Shown here one piece after another: positions 7,981 to 16,413 of a stretch of DNA of 36,865 nucleotides. Origin of the DNA: Candidatus Endomicrobiellum cubanum. Lineage in GTDB: Bacteria; Elusimicrobiota; Endomicrobiia; Endomicrobiales; Endomicrobiaceae. The notes under the pieces are model-generated. The model saw only the letters and a list, made by a program, of their open reading frames with translations, did no database searches and was not told where the DNA came from. The translations under genes were made by a program, and so were the position numbers. The stretch covers positions 1 to 36,865 of the forward strand of contig JAISYS010000048.1 of NCBI GenBank assembly GCA_031269735.1, read 5' to 3'. The number at the start of each line of letters is the position of its first letter. Within the stretch, counting starts at the first letter, position 1.

Positions 7981-10761
7981 CTAGGCACGTTTATAGAAAT
8001 CAGTTGGCTGTGTAGTAAATTTATAATTAAAACCAACATTCCCATAATAACTATTTTGATGTTGAGAAAATCTACCGTTCAAATTTAAATAAACAGACAA
8101 ATCTTTGGAAGCATCATATAAAATACCTGCCCCTATAGAAGTTGATACCATATCACTCTTCAAACCTTTAATATCCATTTTTTGTGTACCATTTTTAAAT
8201 GAACTCTTAAAGTTTCCTTCTTTGCCAAAACATAATAAATCAGCTTGAGTAGATAAACACCACTTAAATTTACTATTTATACCATTATTTACTTTAATAC
8301 CCAAAGAAGAATTTACCCTATTATAAGAACCATCAAAGACAATTAAGTTTGCATCTTCTGCGCCAGTCTCAGAAAACTCATTTCTTGTAACGTGTGAGTA
8401 GTCTATATCAACAAACGGCTTCATACAAAAATTATTACTAATATAATAGTTATAAGAAATTTCTCCTGACGAATTAAGACTGTACCCTTCAAAATCAGCA
8501 CTAGTATTTCTATTTAAATAATCAATATTCCTAGAAGCAAAATAACTTTGTCTTTCTCCAATAACAAAAGTTTTAATTTCAAAATTATTCTCAAAAAATA
8601 TAGACAAGTAACTACCAACATTGTACCCCTTAATATCTATTTTATCTCTATTTTGTTTAGATTTCATATCTCTATAACCTATAGCTATCCCGAAAATCCT
8701 ACTATCTTCCCTTAAGGTATCAAAACCCACTTGAGCACCGTTACTCAAAATATTAAAATCCTCTGGAGACTCTAATGTACCTTTAAAATTATTTTGAGCA
8801 TTAAAACCTTGTACCCAAAAATTTCTCTTATAAAAACTGTCATTATTAGGGTAATAACTTCTATCTAATCTGGACAAAATATTATTTTTATACGTATTAA
8901 TAGTTGGTACCGTTATAGCATTTGCATAAATATGTCCAGACAAATTAAGCAAAGCATTTTTTTTATCTGAAACACTTGCCATTTTATCTACTACATCTAT
9001 AATATGAAATAAATCGTTTTGGGATTTACCATAGTCTCCATCTAGAGAAAAAGCAACCTGCCTTTCATTGTCTGTCAAACTGTCAATGTTATTTAACTCA
9101 TTAACATAAATGTTAAGATTGGCAGACTTCCAAGAAGTATGATTTCCAGTATCATAAGTTATATAAGAGTTTACTCTATGCATTATATTACCCTGACCAT
9201 TAGTATTATCTATCAAAATATTACCTTGAGCATTTTGTAAAGAAGAAATAAAATTGTATGTTACAGTTGTTTTATTTACACCAACAAAACTTATTTTAAC
9301 TTTAGTACCATCTAAATTAGCAGAATTCGTAATAACAAATTTATCTATATTATTACTTTGTAAATCCAAATCATAATAAAATAAAGCACTCGAGCTAAAA
9401 GTAGATATTTCTATCACATAGTCTTTTTTCCTATCTAAATTAACTGTAGCTGATGATGAAAAAGAAACATTGTCGCTTTTAAAACTTGACCCCTCGCCAA
9501 AACTTAAATAACCATCTAATACATTAAAAGTTGTTAGAATAAAATCCCCATTAAGATTAAGAGTTCCTCTGCCAATTTTATTTATAACATCATTACCACT
9601 GCTAGAACATCTTATACCACTATTTAGAGTTATACTGCGCATATCTCTGGTATCTAAAGTTAAAGTGTTTAATGAGGCACCAGTAGAATGCCCTCCCATA
9701 TAAATATCATTTCTTTTAATTTCATTTTTTATTGCCATACTGTTATTATTAAATAAAACATCACTAGTAATAGCTCCTATATAAGAAAACGTACTATCGT
9801 ATACATAAATTGCTCCTCCTTCTTGAGCAGATTTATTATCGCTAAAAGTAGCGCCATCATTTATTATTATCCCTTTTGAAAATATAGCACCACCTTGAGA
9901 AGATGTAGTTTCATTGCCTATTGCAGTAACATAAGATCTAAAAGATACGTACCCTGCGCTAGAATAAATAGCGCCTCCATTTCCATCTGCCTTATTATAA
10001 GAAATTATAGTATTACTACTAAATCCTATGTTATTTAAAGCAAAAATAGCGCCTCCATTTCCAGCAGCAACATTGCTTGAAAGTTCTACAGAAGCATAAG
10101 GTGACATAAATATAACACTTCCACTAGAATAAATAGCACCACCATCATAAGCTTGTCCAGAATGTAAGGCCTTATTATTTATAAAATAAGCACCACCATA
10201 AAATGTAGCAGTACCTACTGCACACAAGGCACCACCATTATATGCAGATGTATTAGAAAGAAATGCTATAGTATCAGTAGGATTTGAAATCCAAATATTT
10301 CCTCCAGCATAAACTGCACCACCACATGCACTAGAAGTATTTTGTTCAAAAACTATGGTTCCATTCAAATTAAAATCGCGAGTATCGGTATATATTGCCC
10401 CACCTCCATTATTGCTACCTGAAAGCCTGTGACTACCTTTTTGTAACGTAATATTATTTATTGTTACATATCCTTGTCCTGCATCAAAATTAAAAAACTT
10501 ATTATTCGATGCACTTAAAGTTCTTTTAATACTTTGGCTATTTGAACCTATTATAGAATTGTCAGCAATTGATCGTGGAGAAGAAATATCAAAATCCCCA
10601 AAAAAAATACCTGGATTAGAATTTGAGATTTGACTCCACTTAGAGTCATCGTTTATATCACTTTGAGTTATGAAATCTATATCTGCATAGCAATAGAAAG
10701 GAAGGAAGTTACAAAAAAGCAAAATAATAAATCTTATTACTTTTAACCTTTTTATATTCAT
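7981..10761 (-). CDS. Autotransporter with Pmp-like GGAI/FxxN repeats
   Basis: A 926-residue surface protein. Signal peptide: basic MNIKRLKVIRF, hydrophobic IILLFCNFLPF, then a likely cleavage after CYA. The passenger (about 30-560) carries eight GGA(I/V/L)(Y/C/F) motifs (for example GGAIYSS, GGAVYAGG, GGAIFSKG, GGAIYVYD) interleaved with FxxN-type motifs (FEQN, FLSN, FSSN, FSDN), the signature of chlamydial polymorphic membrane proteins and related beta-helix adhesins. The last 270 residues (from about WVQGFNAQ) look like an autotransporter beta-barrel, with a final strand ending VGFNYKF; an extra tail of about 11 residues follows, which is unusual because barrels normally end at the aromatic residue. 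Start: ATG at 10761 rather than a TTG six codons earlier; neither has a clear SD. Likely role: adhesion or surface interaction; the ligand is unknown. Confidence 0.88.
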   Translation of the reverse strand: MNIKRLKVIRFIILLFCNFLPFYCYADIDFITQSDINDDSKWSQISNSNPGIFFGDFDISSPRSIADNSIIGSNSQSIKRTLSASNNKFFNFDAGQGYVTINNITLQKGSHRLSGSNNGGGAIYTDTRDFNLNGTIVFEQNTSSACGGAVYAGGNIWISNPTDTIAFLSNTSAYNGGALCAVGTATFYGGAYFINNKALHSGQAYDGGAIYSSGSVIFMSPYASVELSSNVAAGNGGAIFALNNIGFSSNTIISYNKADGNGGAIYSSAGYVSFRSYVTAIGNETTSSQGGAIFSKGIIINDGATFSDNKSAQEGGAIYVYDSTFSYIGAITSDVLFNNNSMAIKNEIKRNDIYMGGHSTGASLNTLTLDTRDMRSITLNSGIRCSSSGNDVINKIGRGTLNLNGDFILTTFNVLDGYLSFGEGSSFKSDNVSFSSSATVNLDRKKDYVIEISTFSSSALFYYDLDLQSNNIDKFVITNSANLDGTKVKISFVGVNKTTVTYNFISSLQNAQGNILIDNTNGQGNIMHRVNSYITYDTGNHTSWKSANLNIYVNELNNIDSLTDNERQVAFSLDGDYGKSQNDLFHIIDVVDKMASVSDKKNALLNLSGHIYANAITVPTINTYKNNILSRLDRSYYPNNDSFYKRNFWVQGFNAQNNFKGTLESPEDFNILSNGAQVGFDTLREDSRIFGIAIGYRDMKSKQNRDKIDIKGYNVGSYLSIFFENNFEIKTFVIGERQSYFASRNIDYLNRNTSADFEGYSLNSSGEISYNYYISNNFCMKPFVDIDYSHVTRNEFSETGAEDANLIVFDGSYNRVNSSLGIKVNNGINSKFKWCLSTQADLLCFGKEGNFKSSFKNGTQKMDIKGLKSDMVSTSIGAGILYDASKDLSVYLNLNGRFSQHQNSYYGNVGFNYKFTTQPTDFYKRA

Positions 10762-10809
10762 ATTTAGAATTCTATACAATATTTTTTGTTTTGTCTATAA
10801 AACTAAGCT

Positions 10810-10944
10810 CTAATTTTTATTTATTATTGTTACCAATTTTTCAGAAAAAATTTTAACATGTGGGCAAACTCTAATATTATCATCAAAAGATTCCAAATCA
10901 TCTCCATAAAAGCATATTCAAGTTGTGTAAAATTTAAATTTCAT
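10810..10944 (-). pseudogene. Small ORF with internal TGA, probable gene remnant
   Basis: In one minus-strand frame an ATG (10944-10942) opens MKFKFYTT, then TGA (10920-10918), then 35 codons (ICFYGDDLESFDDNIRVCPH..., ending INKN) to a TAG. The downstream part has a protein-like composition with two Cys, in a region otherwise empty. A TGC-to-TGA change would explain the break. No SD is evident and no family was recognised. Confidence 0.3.
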
Positions 10945-11005
10945 ACCAAAATACATTTTTTAAGTTGAACCATATGTAAGCAAATGTAACCTCATAGAAA
11001 TTTAC

Positions 11006-11884
11006 TTAAAATCCTGAGTTTAAAAAATTAATTGCAATTGGCCCAAAAATAACTATAAAAATTGTAGGAAATATTAACAAAATTAAAGGGATAAGAATTT
11101 TGATAGGAGCTTGATAAGCCTTCTTCTCTGCACGAGAATATATATCATTTCTTAAAGAATTTGATAAACGTTTAAAAGACTCTGCCATACCAGAACCTGA
11201 ATCCAAAGAAGTGTCAATTACTCTAACAAAAAAAGAAAGTTCTTTAATGTCTGTTTTACTAACCATATCAGAAAAAGCATCCTTTTTATCACACCCTATG
11301 TATATCTTTGACAAAGCATTTTGAAAATCTTTAATTAAAGGGCCTTCCATTATCTGTACAACTTTATTACTAGCTCTATAAAAATCCAAGCCAGAATCTA
11401 ACATGATTGACAACAAATCTGCCATATCTGGTAATTGTCTTAAAATAAGATCTTTTCTTCTTTTTAATTGCTCTTTAAGTTTTATAAAAGGCAGAAAAAA
11501 TCCTCCTAAAAAAACTAAGATAATAACTAAAATATCAATACTAACAAACATTACACAAATTATACCGCCCAGTACACCTAACAATATCTGTAAAGCAAAA
11601 AACTCATAAGGATCAATTTTTTTGTTATCAACGCCAAGAGAGTATAAATTCAATTTAATATTATTGATGTATTCTAGGAACTTTTTATTTTTTATATATT
11701 TAAACCAACATCCTAATTTTGACGAGATCTTAAAAATAAGAAATTTTATAAAATTTCTATTTTGAGTTTTGTTGATAAAATTATCTACTTTACTTGCTTT
11801 TTCAATTTTAGATATTTTGTTACATATAATAAAAACAAGAAGAAATACAAAAATTGTAAAACTTAAATAAAAAAATATTATCAT
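11006..11884 (-). CDS. tadC: Tad pilus inner-membrane platform protein TadC
   Basis: A 292-residue member of the type II secretion F (T2SSF) family. An N-terminal membrane segment, two adjacent hydrophobic segments (about 95-135), a cytoplasmic helical T2SSF domain (RQLPDMADLLSIMLDSGLDF ... DIKELSFFVRVIDTSLDSG) and a C-terminal membrane segment match TadC. With TadB it forms the platform on which the TadA ATPase drives Flp pilus assembly. It starts on the last base of the tadB stop (TAATG), so it is translationally coupled. The N-terminus is lysine-rich, as is common in AT-rich genomes. Last gene of the cluster; the autotransporter follows after about 245 bases. Confidence 0.88.
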   Translation of the reverse strand: MIIFFYLSFTIFVFLLVFIICNKISKIEKASKVDNFINKTQNRNFIKFLIFKISSKLGCWFKYIKNKKFLEYINNIKLNLYSLGVDNKKIDPYEFFALQILLGVLGGIICVMFVSIDILVIILVFLGGFFLPFIKLKEQLKRRKDLILRQLPDMADLLSIMLDSGLDFYRASNKVVQIMEGPLIKDFQNALSKIYIGCDKKDAFSDMVSKTDIKELSFFVRVIDTSLDSGSGMAESFKRLSNSLRNDIYSRAEKKAYQAPIKILIPLILLIFPTIFIVIFGPIAINFLNSGF

Positions 11885-12693
11885 TAAAAATCTATCTCCG
11901 TAATTTTTCTTATCACTAAAGATCCTAAACTAACCATAATAACAACTATTAGAAGTAGAATATTGCCTGCAAGAGTCACAAACAAAGGACATATCATGTC
12001 CGGTTCTATTAAATACATCATAAAAATTATAATAAAAGGGACTAAACTGACTATATTGCCTGAAAGTTTTCCCTGAGATGTTAATGCATTTACTTTTGAC
12101 TTAGTTGCAATTCTTTTAGATATCAGTTCTATGATTTGTTCAAATATATCCTTTAAGCTAGCGCCTGTATCTTTAGATATTTTAATTGTATTCAACACGA
12201 ATTTAAATTCCTTACTACTCGTTTTAGAAGATACTTGTCCTATTGCTTCATCAAAACTTAAGCCTAAAGTTATAGAATCAGAAATTTGCTCAAATTCGCT
12301 TTTTATTGGTTCTTTAAGTTCGTTTTTTACATCAACTATAGCATTTATTACAGTACGTCCTGACTGTAAAGAATTTTTTATGATAGTTAAAGCTTCTACA
12401 ATTTGTAAATCAATAAGATTTGAAATCTTTTGTTTTTTTAAATAGGTTAAATGCCAATCAAAGTAACTATATAAAATGCACAAAATAACTGAAAAGATGA
12501 TGTTCTCTATTGCAATAAAAGATACAATAAATATCCCGAACAAAATGACAAATCTTTTTCTTTTAATAATTAAGCTCTTAAAATCTATTTTCTTATTAAT
12601 TTTTTTATTCTTTGTTAAATTAATGCTTAAAATAAAATATATTAAACAAAATACAAATATAGATAAAGAGACCAAAAATAAAATTTCTCTCAT
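11884..12693 (-). CDS. tadB: Tad pilus inner-membrane platform protein TadB
   Basis: A 269-residue T2SSF-domain protein. Hydrophobic segments lie at about 5-25, 48-78 and in the last 60 residues; between them is the cytoplasmic domain with LQIVEALTIIKNSLQSGRTV, FEQISDSITLGLSFDEAI and TIKISKDTGASLKDIFEQI, the usual TadB pattern. It overlaps the stop of the upstream ATPase gene by 4 bases (ATGA) and the start of tadC by one base. It works as the partner of TadC under the TadA motor. The assignment of TadB versus TadC follows gene order and length and is less certain than the family. Confidence 0.88.
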   Translation of the reverse strand: MREILFLVSLSIFVFCLIYFILSINLTKNKKINKKIDFKSLIIKRKRFVILFGIFIVSFIAIENIIFSVILCILYSYFDWHLTYLKKQKISNLIDLQIVEALTIIKNSLQSGRTVINAIVDVKNELKEPIKSEFEQISDSITLGLSFDEAIGQVSSKTSSKEFKFVLNTIKISKDTGASLKDIFEQIIELISKRIATKSKVNALTSQGKLSGNIVSLVPFIIIFMMYLIEPDMICPLFVTLAGNILLLIVVIMVSLGSLVIRKITEIDF

Positions 12694-14678
12694 TTAAAAC
12701 ACTCTATATCTACACTAAACCCATTTTGATAGGCAGAACTTATAAATTCTGGGATATAATCACAAAACATAAAGTCTCCAGCAACTACACCATTGCCAAA
12801 AGATTTTTGAACATATTTAAAAACAGGCTTTATTTCATATATATTATCGTCATTCGTTTTATGTATTTGAGAAATTGAAGATATTTTTCTTGATCCATCT
12901 TGATACCTTGAAAGTTGTACAATAATATCAACGGCGGAGACAATTTGTGTAATTATAGACCTCTCTGGGATTTCTATCCCTGACATATAAATCATAGCCA
13001 CAAGTCTAGAAATAGCATCTTTAGGAGAGGTTGCATGCAAAGTAGTGAGACTACCTTCATGTCCTGTAGACATTGCCTGAAGCATATCTAACGCTTCTCC
13101 ACTACGACACTCGCCAACAATTATTCTATCTGGTCGCATTCTTAAAGCATTTATAACAAGCCTTCCAATGTTTATTTCACCAGTTCCTTCTTGAGACTTA
13201 GGTTTACTTTCAAGCCTTACAACATGTTTTTGTTGCAGGTTGAGTTCTGCAGAATCTTCTATAGTTATTAGTCTTTCATTTTCAGGAATAAAAGAAGAAA
13301 TTATATTTAGTAAAGTAGTTTTACCTGTACCTGTACCGCCAGAAACAATAATATTTTTCTTTAATAGTACGGCGAGTTTTAAGAATTCTACCATGTCTTG
13401 ATTTATACTTTTTGCAAAAAGCAAGGAATCTATTGAAAGTTTATCTTTAGAAAATTTTCTTATTGTTACAATACTGCCATCCAAAGATATAGGACTTATT
13501 ACAGCATTAACCCTAGACCCATCTTTAAGTCTAGCATCTACAATAGGAGAAGCTTCGTCAACATGTCTTCCGACTTGATGAATTATTCTATCTATAACTG
13601 TTTTAAGATTTGCTTCGCTGGAAAATGATAAATCTGTCTTAAATATTTTACCTGACTTTTCCACAAATATATTTTGATGTCCATTTACCATTATCTCTGT
13701 AATTGAAGAATCTTCTAACAAATCTTCTAAAACTCCAAGTCCTGCTATCTCATCACAAAGTTCCTTACTTAATCTATTTAAAATTTCTTCCGGTATGTTT
13801 AAGTTATTAGTTTTTATTATTTTAAACACTAGACCTTTTGTAATATTTTTTAATTTTTTTTCATCTTTTTCTTGAGCAAATTCTTTTATTTCCTCTATAA
13901 GAGTTTTTTGCAAATTATTTTTAAGTTCTTTATAAACATTTTCATTTTGATAATAACTATAATTAGAATTGTCTGTAGATTTTGTTTGCAAAGAATTTAA
14001 ATTTACAATTTTTTCCAAAGCTGCAACATAAGGATTTGTTTTATCTCGATATGAAAATGTCGGAGACAATATTTGTTTTTGAAGAGAACTGCTAAAATCA
14101 GTATCAATAATAGTACCTACACCAAAATCTAATAACATTTTGTCACAATAAAAGTTATAGTCCAAATTAAATCTAAACAAAGTAAAATTTAGTTTACTAT
14201 TAATAACTCTATATTCTTGCAAAAATAAAATCGTATTTTTTGTAGATAAACTATCAGAAAAGAAGGGTATGAGGCAATGTTTTGCTTCCTTAATTAAACG
14301 TAAAACATTTTCGCTTTTCTGATAAGGTAAAATAACATAAACATTTTTAAAATATTCATCTAAAACAAACAAAAGATATATGACACTCTCTATACTATCT
14401 ATGTTCTCCACTGGATCTTTAATACACAGTATACTGCTAGACCTGCATGTAAATAAATAATCTTTTATAATATTAAAGTTTCCAGTTGTTAAAGCAGGCA
14501 AAACATCTTCTATATACTTTATTGAACTTTTATAAACAGACCAAAAAACACTGGAATCTGGCACTGAAAAATCAACAATTATACTATCAGCTTTTTTATT
14601 AAGATTTATTGAATCTAACCCAAAAGCTATAAGGGTACACTGTAATAGAGAAGAACCTTCTGGAGATATCAAAAACAT
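12690..14678 (-). CDS. tadA: TadA/CpaF pilus ATPase with N-terminal degenerate TadZ/CpaE-like domain
   Basis: A 662-residue protein. The C-terminal part (about 240-662) is a complete secretion ATPase of the CpaF/TadA family: GLGVLEDLLEDSSITEIMVNG, VDARLKDGSRVNAV, Walker A SGGTGTGKTTL (about 446-456), ITIEDSAELNL, Walker B region RPDRIIVGECRSGEAL, and STGHEGSLTTLHA. It powers Flp pilus assembly. The first 230 residues are absent from ordinary TadA. They resemble the TadZ/CpaE MinD-like fold segment by segment (FLISPEGSSLLQCTL where SxKGGVGKSTL is expected; ADSIIVDFS; IEDVLP; a DYLF..SSILCI stretch; LLFVLDEYFKNVYVILP; a closing NPYVAALEKI), but the P-loop Lys and Gly residues are lost. ATG at 14678 has GAGG 6 bases ahead; an upstream TTG is less likely. 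The fusion is the most unusual protein in the window. Confidence 0.9.
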   Translation of the reverse strand: MFLISPEGSSLLQCTLIAFGLDSINLNKKADSIIVDFSVPDSSVFWSVYKSSIKYIEDVLPALTTGNFNIIKDYLFTCRSSSILCIKDPVENIDSIESVIYLLFVLDEYFKNVYVILPYQKSENVLRLIKEAKHCLIPFFSDSLSTKNTILFLQEYRVINSKLNFTLFRFNLDYNFYCDKMLLDFGVGTIIDTDFSSSLQKQILSPTFSYRDKTNPYVAALEKIVNLNSLQTKSTDNSNYSYYQNENVYKELKNNLQKTLIEEIKEFAQEKDEKKLKNITKGLVFKIIKTNNLNIPEEILNRLSKELCDEIAGLGVLEDLLEDSSITEIMVNGHQNIFVEKSGKIFKTDLSFSSEANLKTVIDRIIHQVGRHVDEASPIVDARLKDGSRVNAVISPISLDGSIVTIRKFSKDKLSIDSLLFAKSINQDMVEFLKLAVLLKKNIIVSGGTGTGKTTLLNIISSFIPENERLITIEDSAELNLQQKHVVRLESKPKSQEGTGEINIGRLVINALRMRPDRIIVGECRSGEALDMLQAMSTGHEGSLTTLHATSPKDAISRLVAMIYMSGIEIPERSIITQIVSAVDIIVQLSRYQDGSRKISSISQIHKTNDDNIYEIKPVFKYVQKSFGNGVVAGDFMFCDYIPEFISSAYQNGFSVDIECFK

Positions 14679-14720
14679 TTTATGCCTCAAATAAACTATT
14701 AGGATTTTAGAGAGATCATG

Positions 14721-15551
14721 TTACTTACTCATGCTTGCATACTTATTTATTATCTCCAAAACTTCTTTTTGATTTGTAAGTTTTATGTCTTTTGTATAAT
14801 TTGGATTATTTACAACTCTTGATAGATCTTTAATTACAGATGTAACTTTTAAAGGATCAATGTCATAATCTTTTGTGTCACCAGTAGGTCTTATTAGGTA
14901 TTTCAAACTCCCTTTTTGAGAAAAAAGAATAACTTTTTGGGCATCTTGTGTAGACAAAGCTAAAGTTAATATACTAGTATTGCCTATCTCATCATCTTGT
15001 TTTCTGGCTGCCCCTATATAGTTATTGCCTACAGCCAAGACCAAAACATTTTGCACTAAAGAAAATACTGTCTCTTGTAATTGCTTATTAGAGTCTGTGT
15101 ATTCTATTGCTGCAAAAATATCTATCTTGCTGCCAGGAGATAAAATGCCTATACTATCCATATCAAAAGTTATAGATATAGCTTTTTTCCCTTCTGGAAT
15201 TAAATTGCTTATTCCATATTCGTTTATCTTTGATAATTTGCTTGATAAGACTTGTTCATTTTCTTCTATTGTATTTAATGATATGTATTCGCAGGCCCCA
15301 TCCGGTAAAAAAAGCTCCTTAATACCATTAAATACTCTTGGTTGAGCATACTCTTTAGGAACATATTTTTCTAAAAGCATATCTTGTTTTATAACCGTCC
15401 CCTGAGGTATAACCTGTGAAGCTACAACGACCTTAACTGGCTCAGTCATTACTTTATATTTTGTTTCTAGGTCCGATATATAAATATATGCAAAAAATAC
15501 AGAAAGGATTGCAAAAATTAAAGCTATAAGTAATATTTTCTTATTACTCAT
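14721..15551 (-). CDS. cpaB: Flp pilus assembly protein CpaB/RcpC
   Basis: A 276-residue protein with one N-terminal membrane segment (KKILLIALIFAILSVFFAYIYI) and a periplasmic part that contains a SAF-type domain: VKVVVASQVIPQGTVIKQDMLLEKYVP, followed by the GKKAISITFDMDSIGILSPGSKIDIFA segment typical of CpaB/RcpC. In Tad systems this protein works with the outer-membrane secretin. No secretin gene is next to it here, although rcpC and rcpA usually adjoin. It starts 3 bases after the flp pilin stop, using an SD (AAAGAG) near the end of that gene. Length is normal. Confidence 0.9.
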   Translation of the reverse strand: MSNKKILLIALIFAILSVFFAYIYISDLETKYKVMTEPVKVVVASQVIPQGTVIKQDMLLEKYVPKEYAQPRVFNGIKELFLPDGACEYISLNTIEENEQVLSSKLSKINEYGISNLIPEGKKAISITFDMDSIGILSPGSKIDIFAAIEYTDSNKQLQETVFSLVQNVLVLAVGNNYIGAARKQDDEIGNTSILTLALSTQDAQKVILFSQKGSLKYLIRPTGDTKDYDIDPLKVTSVIKDLSRVVNNPNYTKDIKLTNQKEVLEIINKYASMSK

Positions 15552-15554
15552 AAC

Positions 15555-15728
15555 TTACTCTTTATCTGCCTTTTGAATAACCTTACTTGCGCTTTCAAAT
15601 TTACTTTTAACTTTTTTTCCTAAAGATTTATATGCAACAAAAACTATGCCTACAACAACTGCCACAATAAGAATATATTCTACCATTCCCTGTCCCTTGT
15701 GTCTTCTAATCCAATTAAAATTTAGCAT
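15555..15728 (-). CDS. flp: Flp-type (class IVb) pilin
   Basis: A 57-residue protein starting MLNFNWIRRHKGQGMVEYIL. A short basic leader ends in G, followed by QGMVEY with Glu at mature position 5, the prepilin-peptidase site shared by Flp pilins; the hydrophobic stretch ILIVAVVVGIVFVAY then forms the pilin helix, and a short Lys-rich tail (SLGKKVKSKFESASK) ends it. This is the structural subunit of the Tad pilus. A strong SD, AAAGGAG, lies 8 bases before the ATG. The gene lies between tadE and cpaB, the expected position. It is short enough to be missed by length cut-offs. Confidence 0.93.
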   Translation of the reverse strand: MLNFNWIRRHKGQGMVEYILIVAVVVGIVFVAYKSLGKKVKSKFESASKVIQKADKE

Positions 15729-15750
15729 TGATGTCGCTCCTTTATTTTTA

Positions 15751-15875
15751 CTCTAAAATCCTTAACTCATATCTTACTGCGCCATCTTTGGCTCTGCTGT
15801 GTTAAAAAACTTGTGTTTATGACACGATAAACTCCTAACTCCTATATTTCGCCTCGCTCTGTCAAAATATTCACA
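15751..15875 (-). repeat. Intergenic repeat, copy A
   Basis: Fills most of the leader between tadE and flp. It aligns over about 115 bases with copy B at 27944-28063. Shared blocks on the plus strand in order: TTAAC-CATAT-CTTAC, CCAT, CTCTGCTG, GTTAAAAA, TTGTGTTTAT, GCCT, TGTCAAAA and TTCACA. A small GTGT-TTATG-ACAC hairpin sits in the middle. Confidence 0.6.
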
Positions 15876-15900
15876 GAAATTATATGCAAGACAGACTCAT

Positions 15901-16410
15901 TTATTTGCGCCATGTATATTTTTTACTTCCAGTTCCTGATAAAACTTCTAGTTTCGATCTTATTTTAATAGTTTCCTTGCCAATAACCTTCAATATTTTA
16001 GGTATTTTATACGAATATGTTATCTCTACAAAAGAATTTTTTGGTACTAGTCCTTTAACAATATCTAAAGAGCCAAAACTTGTAATATCTGGCTTTATAA
16101 AATCTATGTCAACGTCAACAGGTTTATAGTCATTTATCTCCACTTTTACAATAAGCCTATTTAGATCTAAAACTCTGCCCAGAGTCTTTGCATCACAAAG
16201 ATAATTTTTTATGTCATTTTCTATATACTTTTTATCAAAATTAGTATAGGTAATTAAATCTATGCCATATTCTGTAGCTGTTAATATTTGTTGCCACGTT
16301 AACATAAGGCTAGCAAACCACACAACTGCGAAAAGAAAAACAACAATTAATGGGGCTATTAAAGCAGCCTCCACTAACGCTTGCCCCCTTAACTGTTTAA
16401 GATACTTCAT
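15901..16410 (-). CDS. tadE: TadE-like pilus assembly protein (pseudopilin)
   Basis: A 169-residue protein. The N-terminus KYLKQLRGQALVEAALIAPLIV has the TadE/TadF signature: a basic leader, a RGQALVE processing-like site with Glu, then a membrane helix to about residue 35. The remaining 130 residues are periplasmic and strand-rich, ending in FVEITYSYKIP and a short basic tail. TadE-type pseudopilins are minor components needed for pilus assembly. It starts directly after the RND permease stop with no good SD, so it may be coupled to that gene, and it lies about 170 bases before flp. Confidence 0.88.
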   Translation of the reverse strand: MKYLKQLRGQALVEAALIAPLIVVFLFAVVWFASLMLTWQQILTATEYGIDLITYTNFDKKYIENDIKNYLCDAKTLGRVLDLNRLIVKVEINDYKPVDVDIDFIKPDITSFGSLDIVKGLVPKNSFVEITYSYKIPKILKVIGKETIKIRSKLEVLSGTGSKKYTWRK

Positions 16411-16413
16411 AAC

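Noticed and set aside
9800-10420. Short DNA repeats in the autotransporter taken as a CRISPR array
   Set aside because: The repeats encode GGAIY motifs in frame and lack regular unit and spacer lengths; no cas genes are near.
10918-10920. Genome-wide recoding of TGA
   Set aside because: TGA ends genuine genes here (for example tadA and thyX), and Trp is written TGG, so the code is standard.
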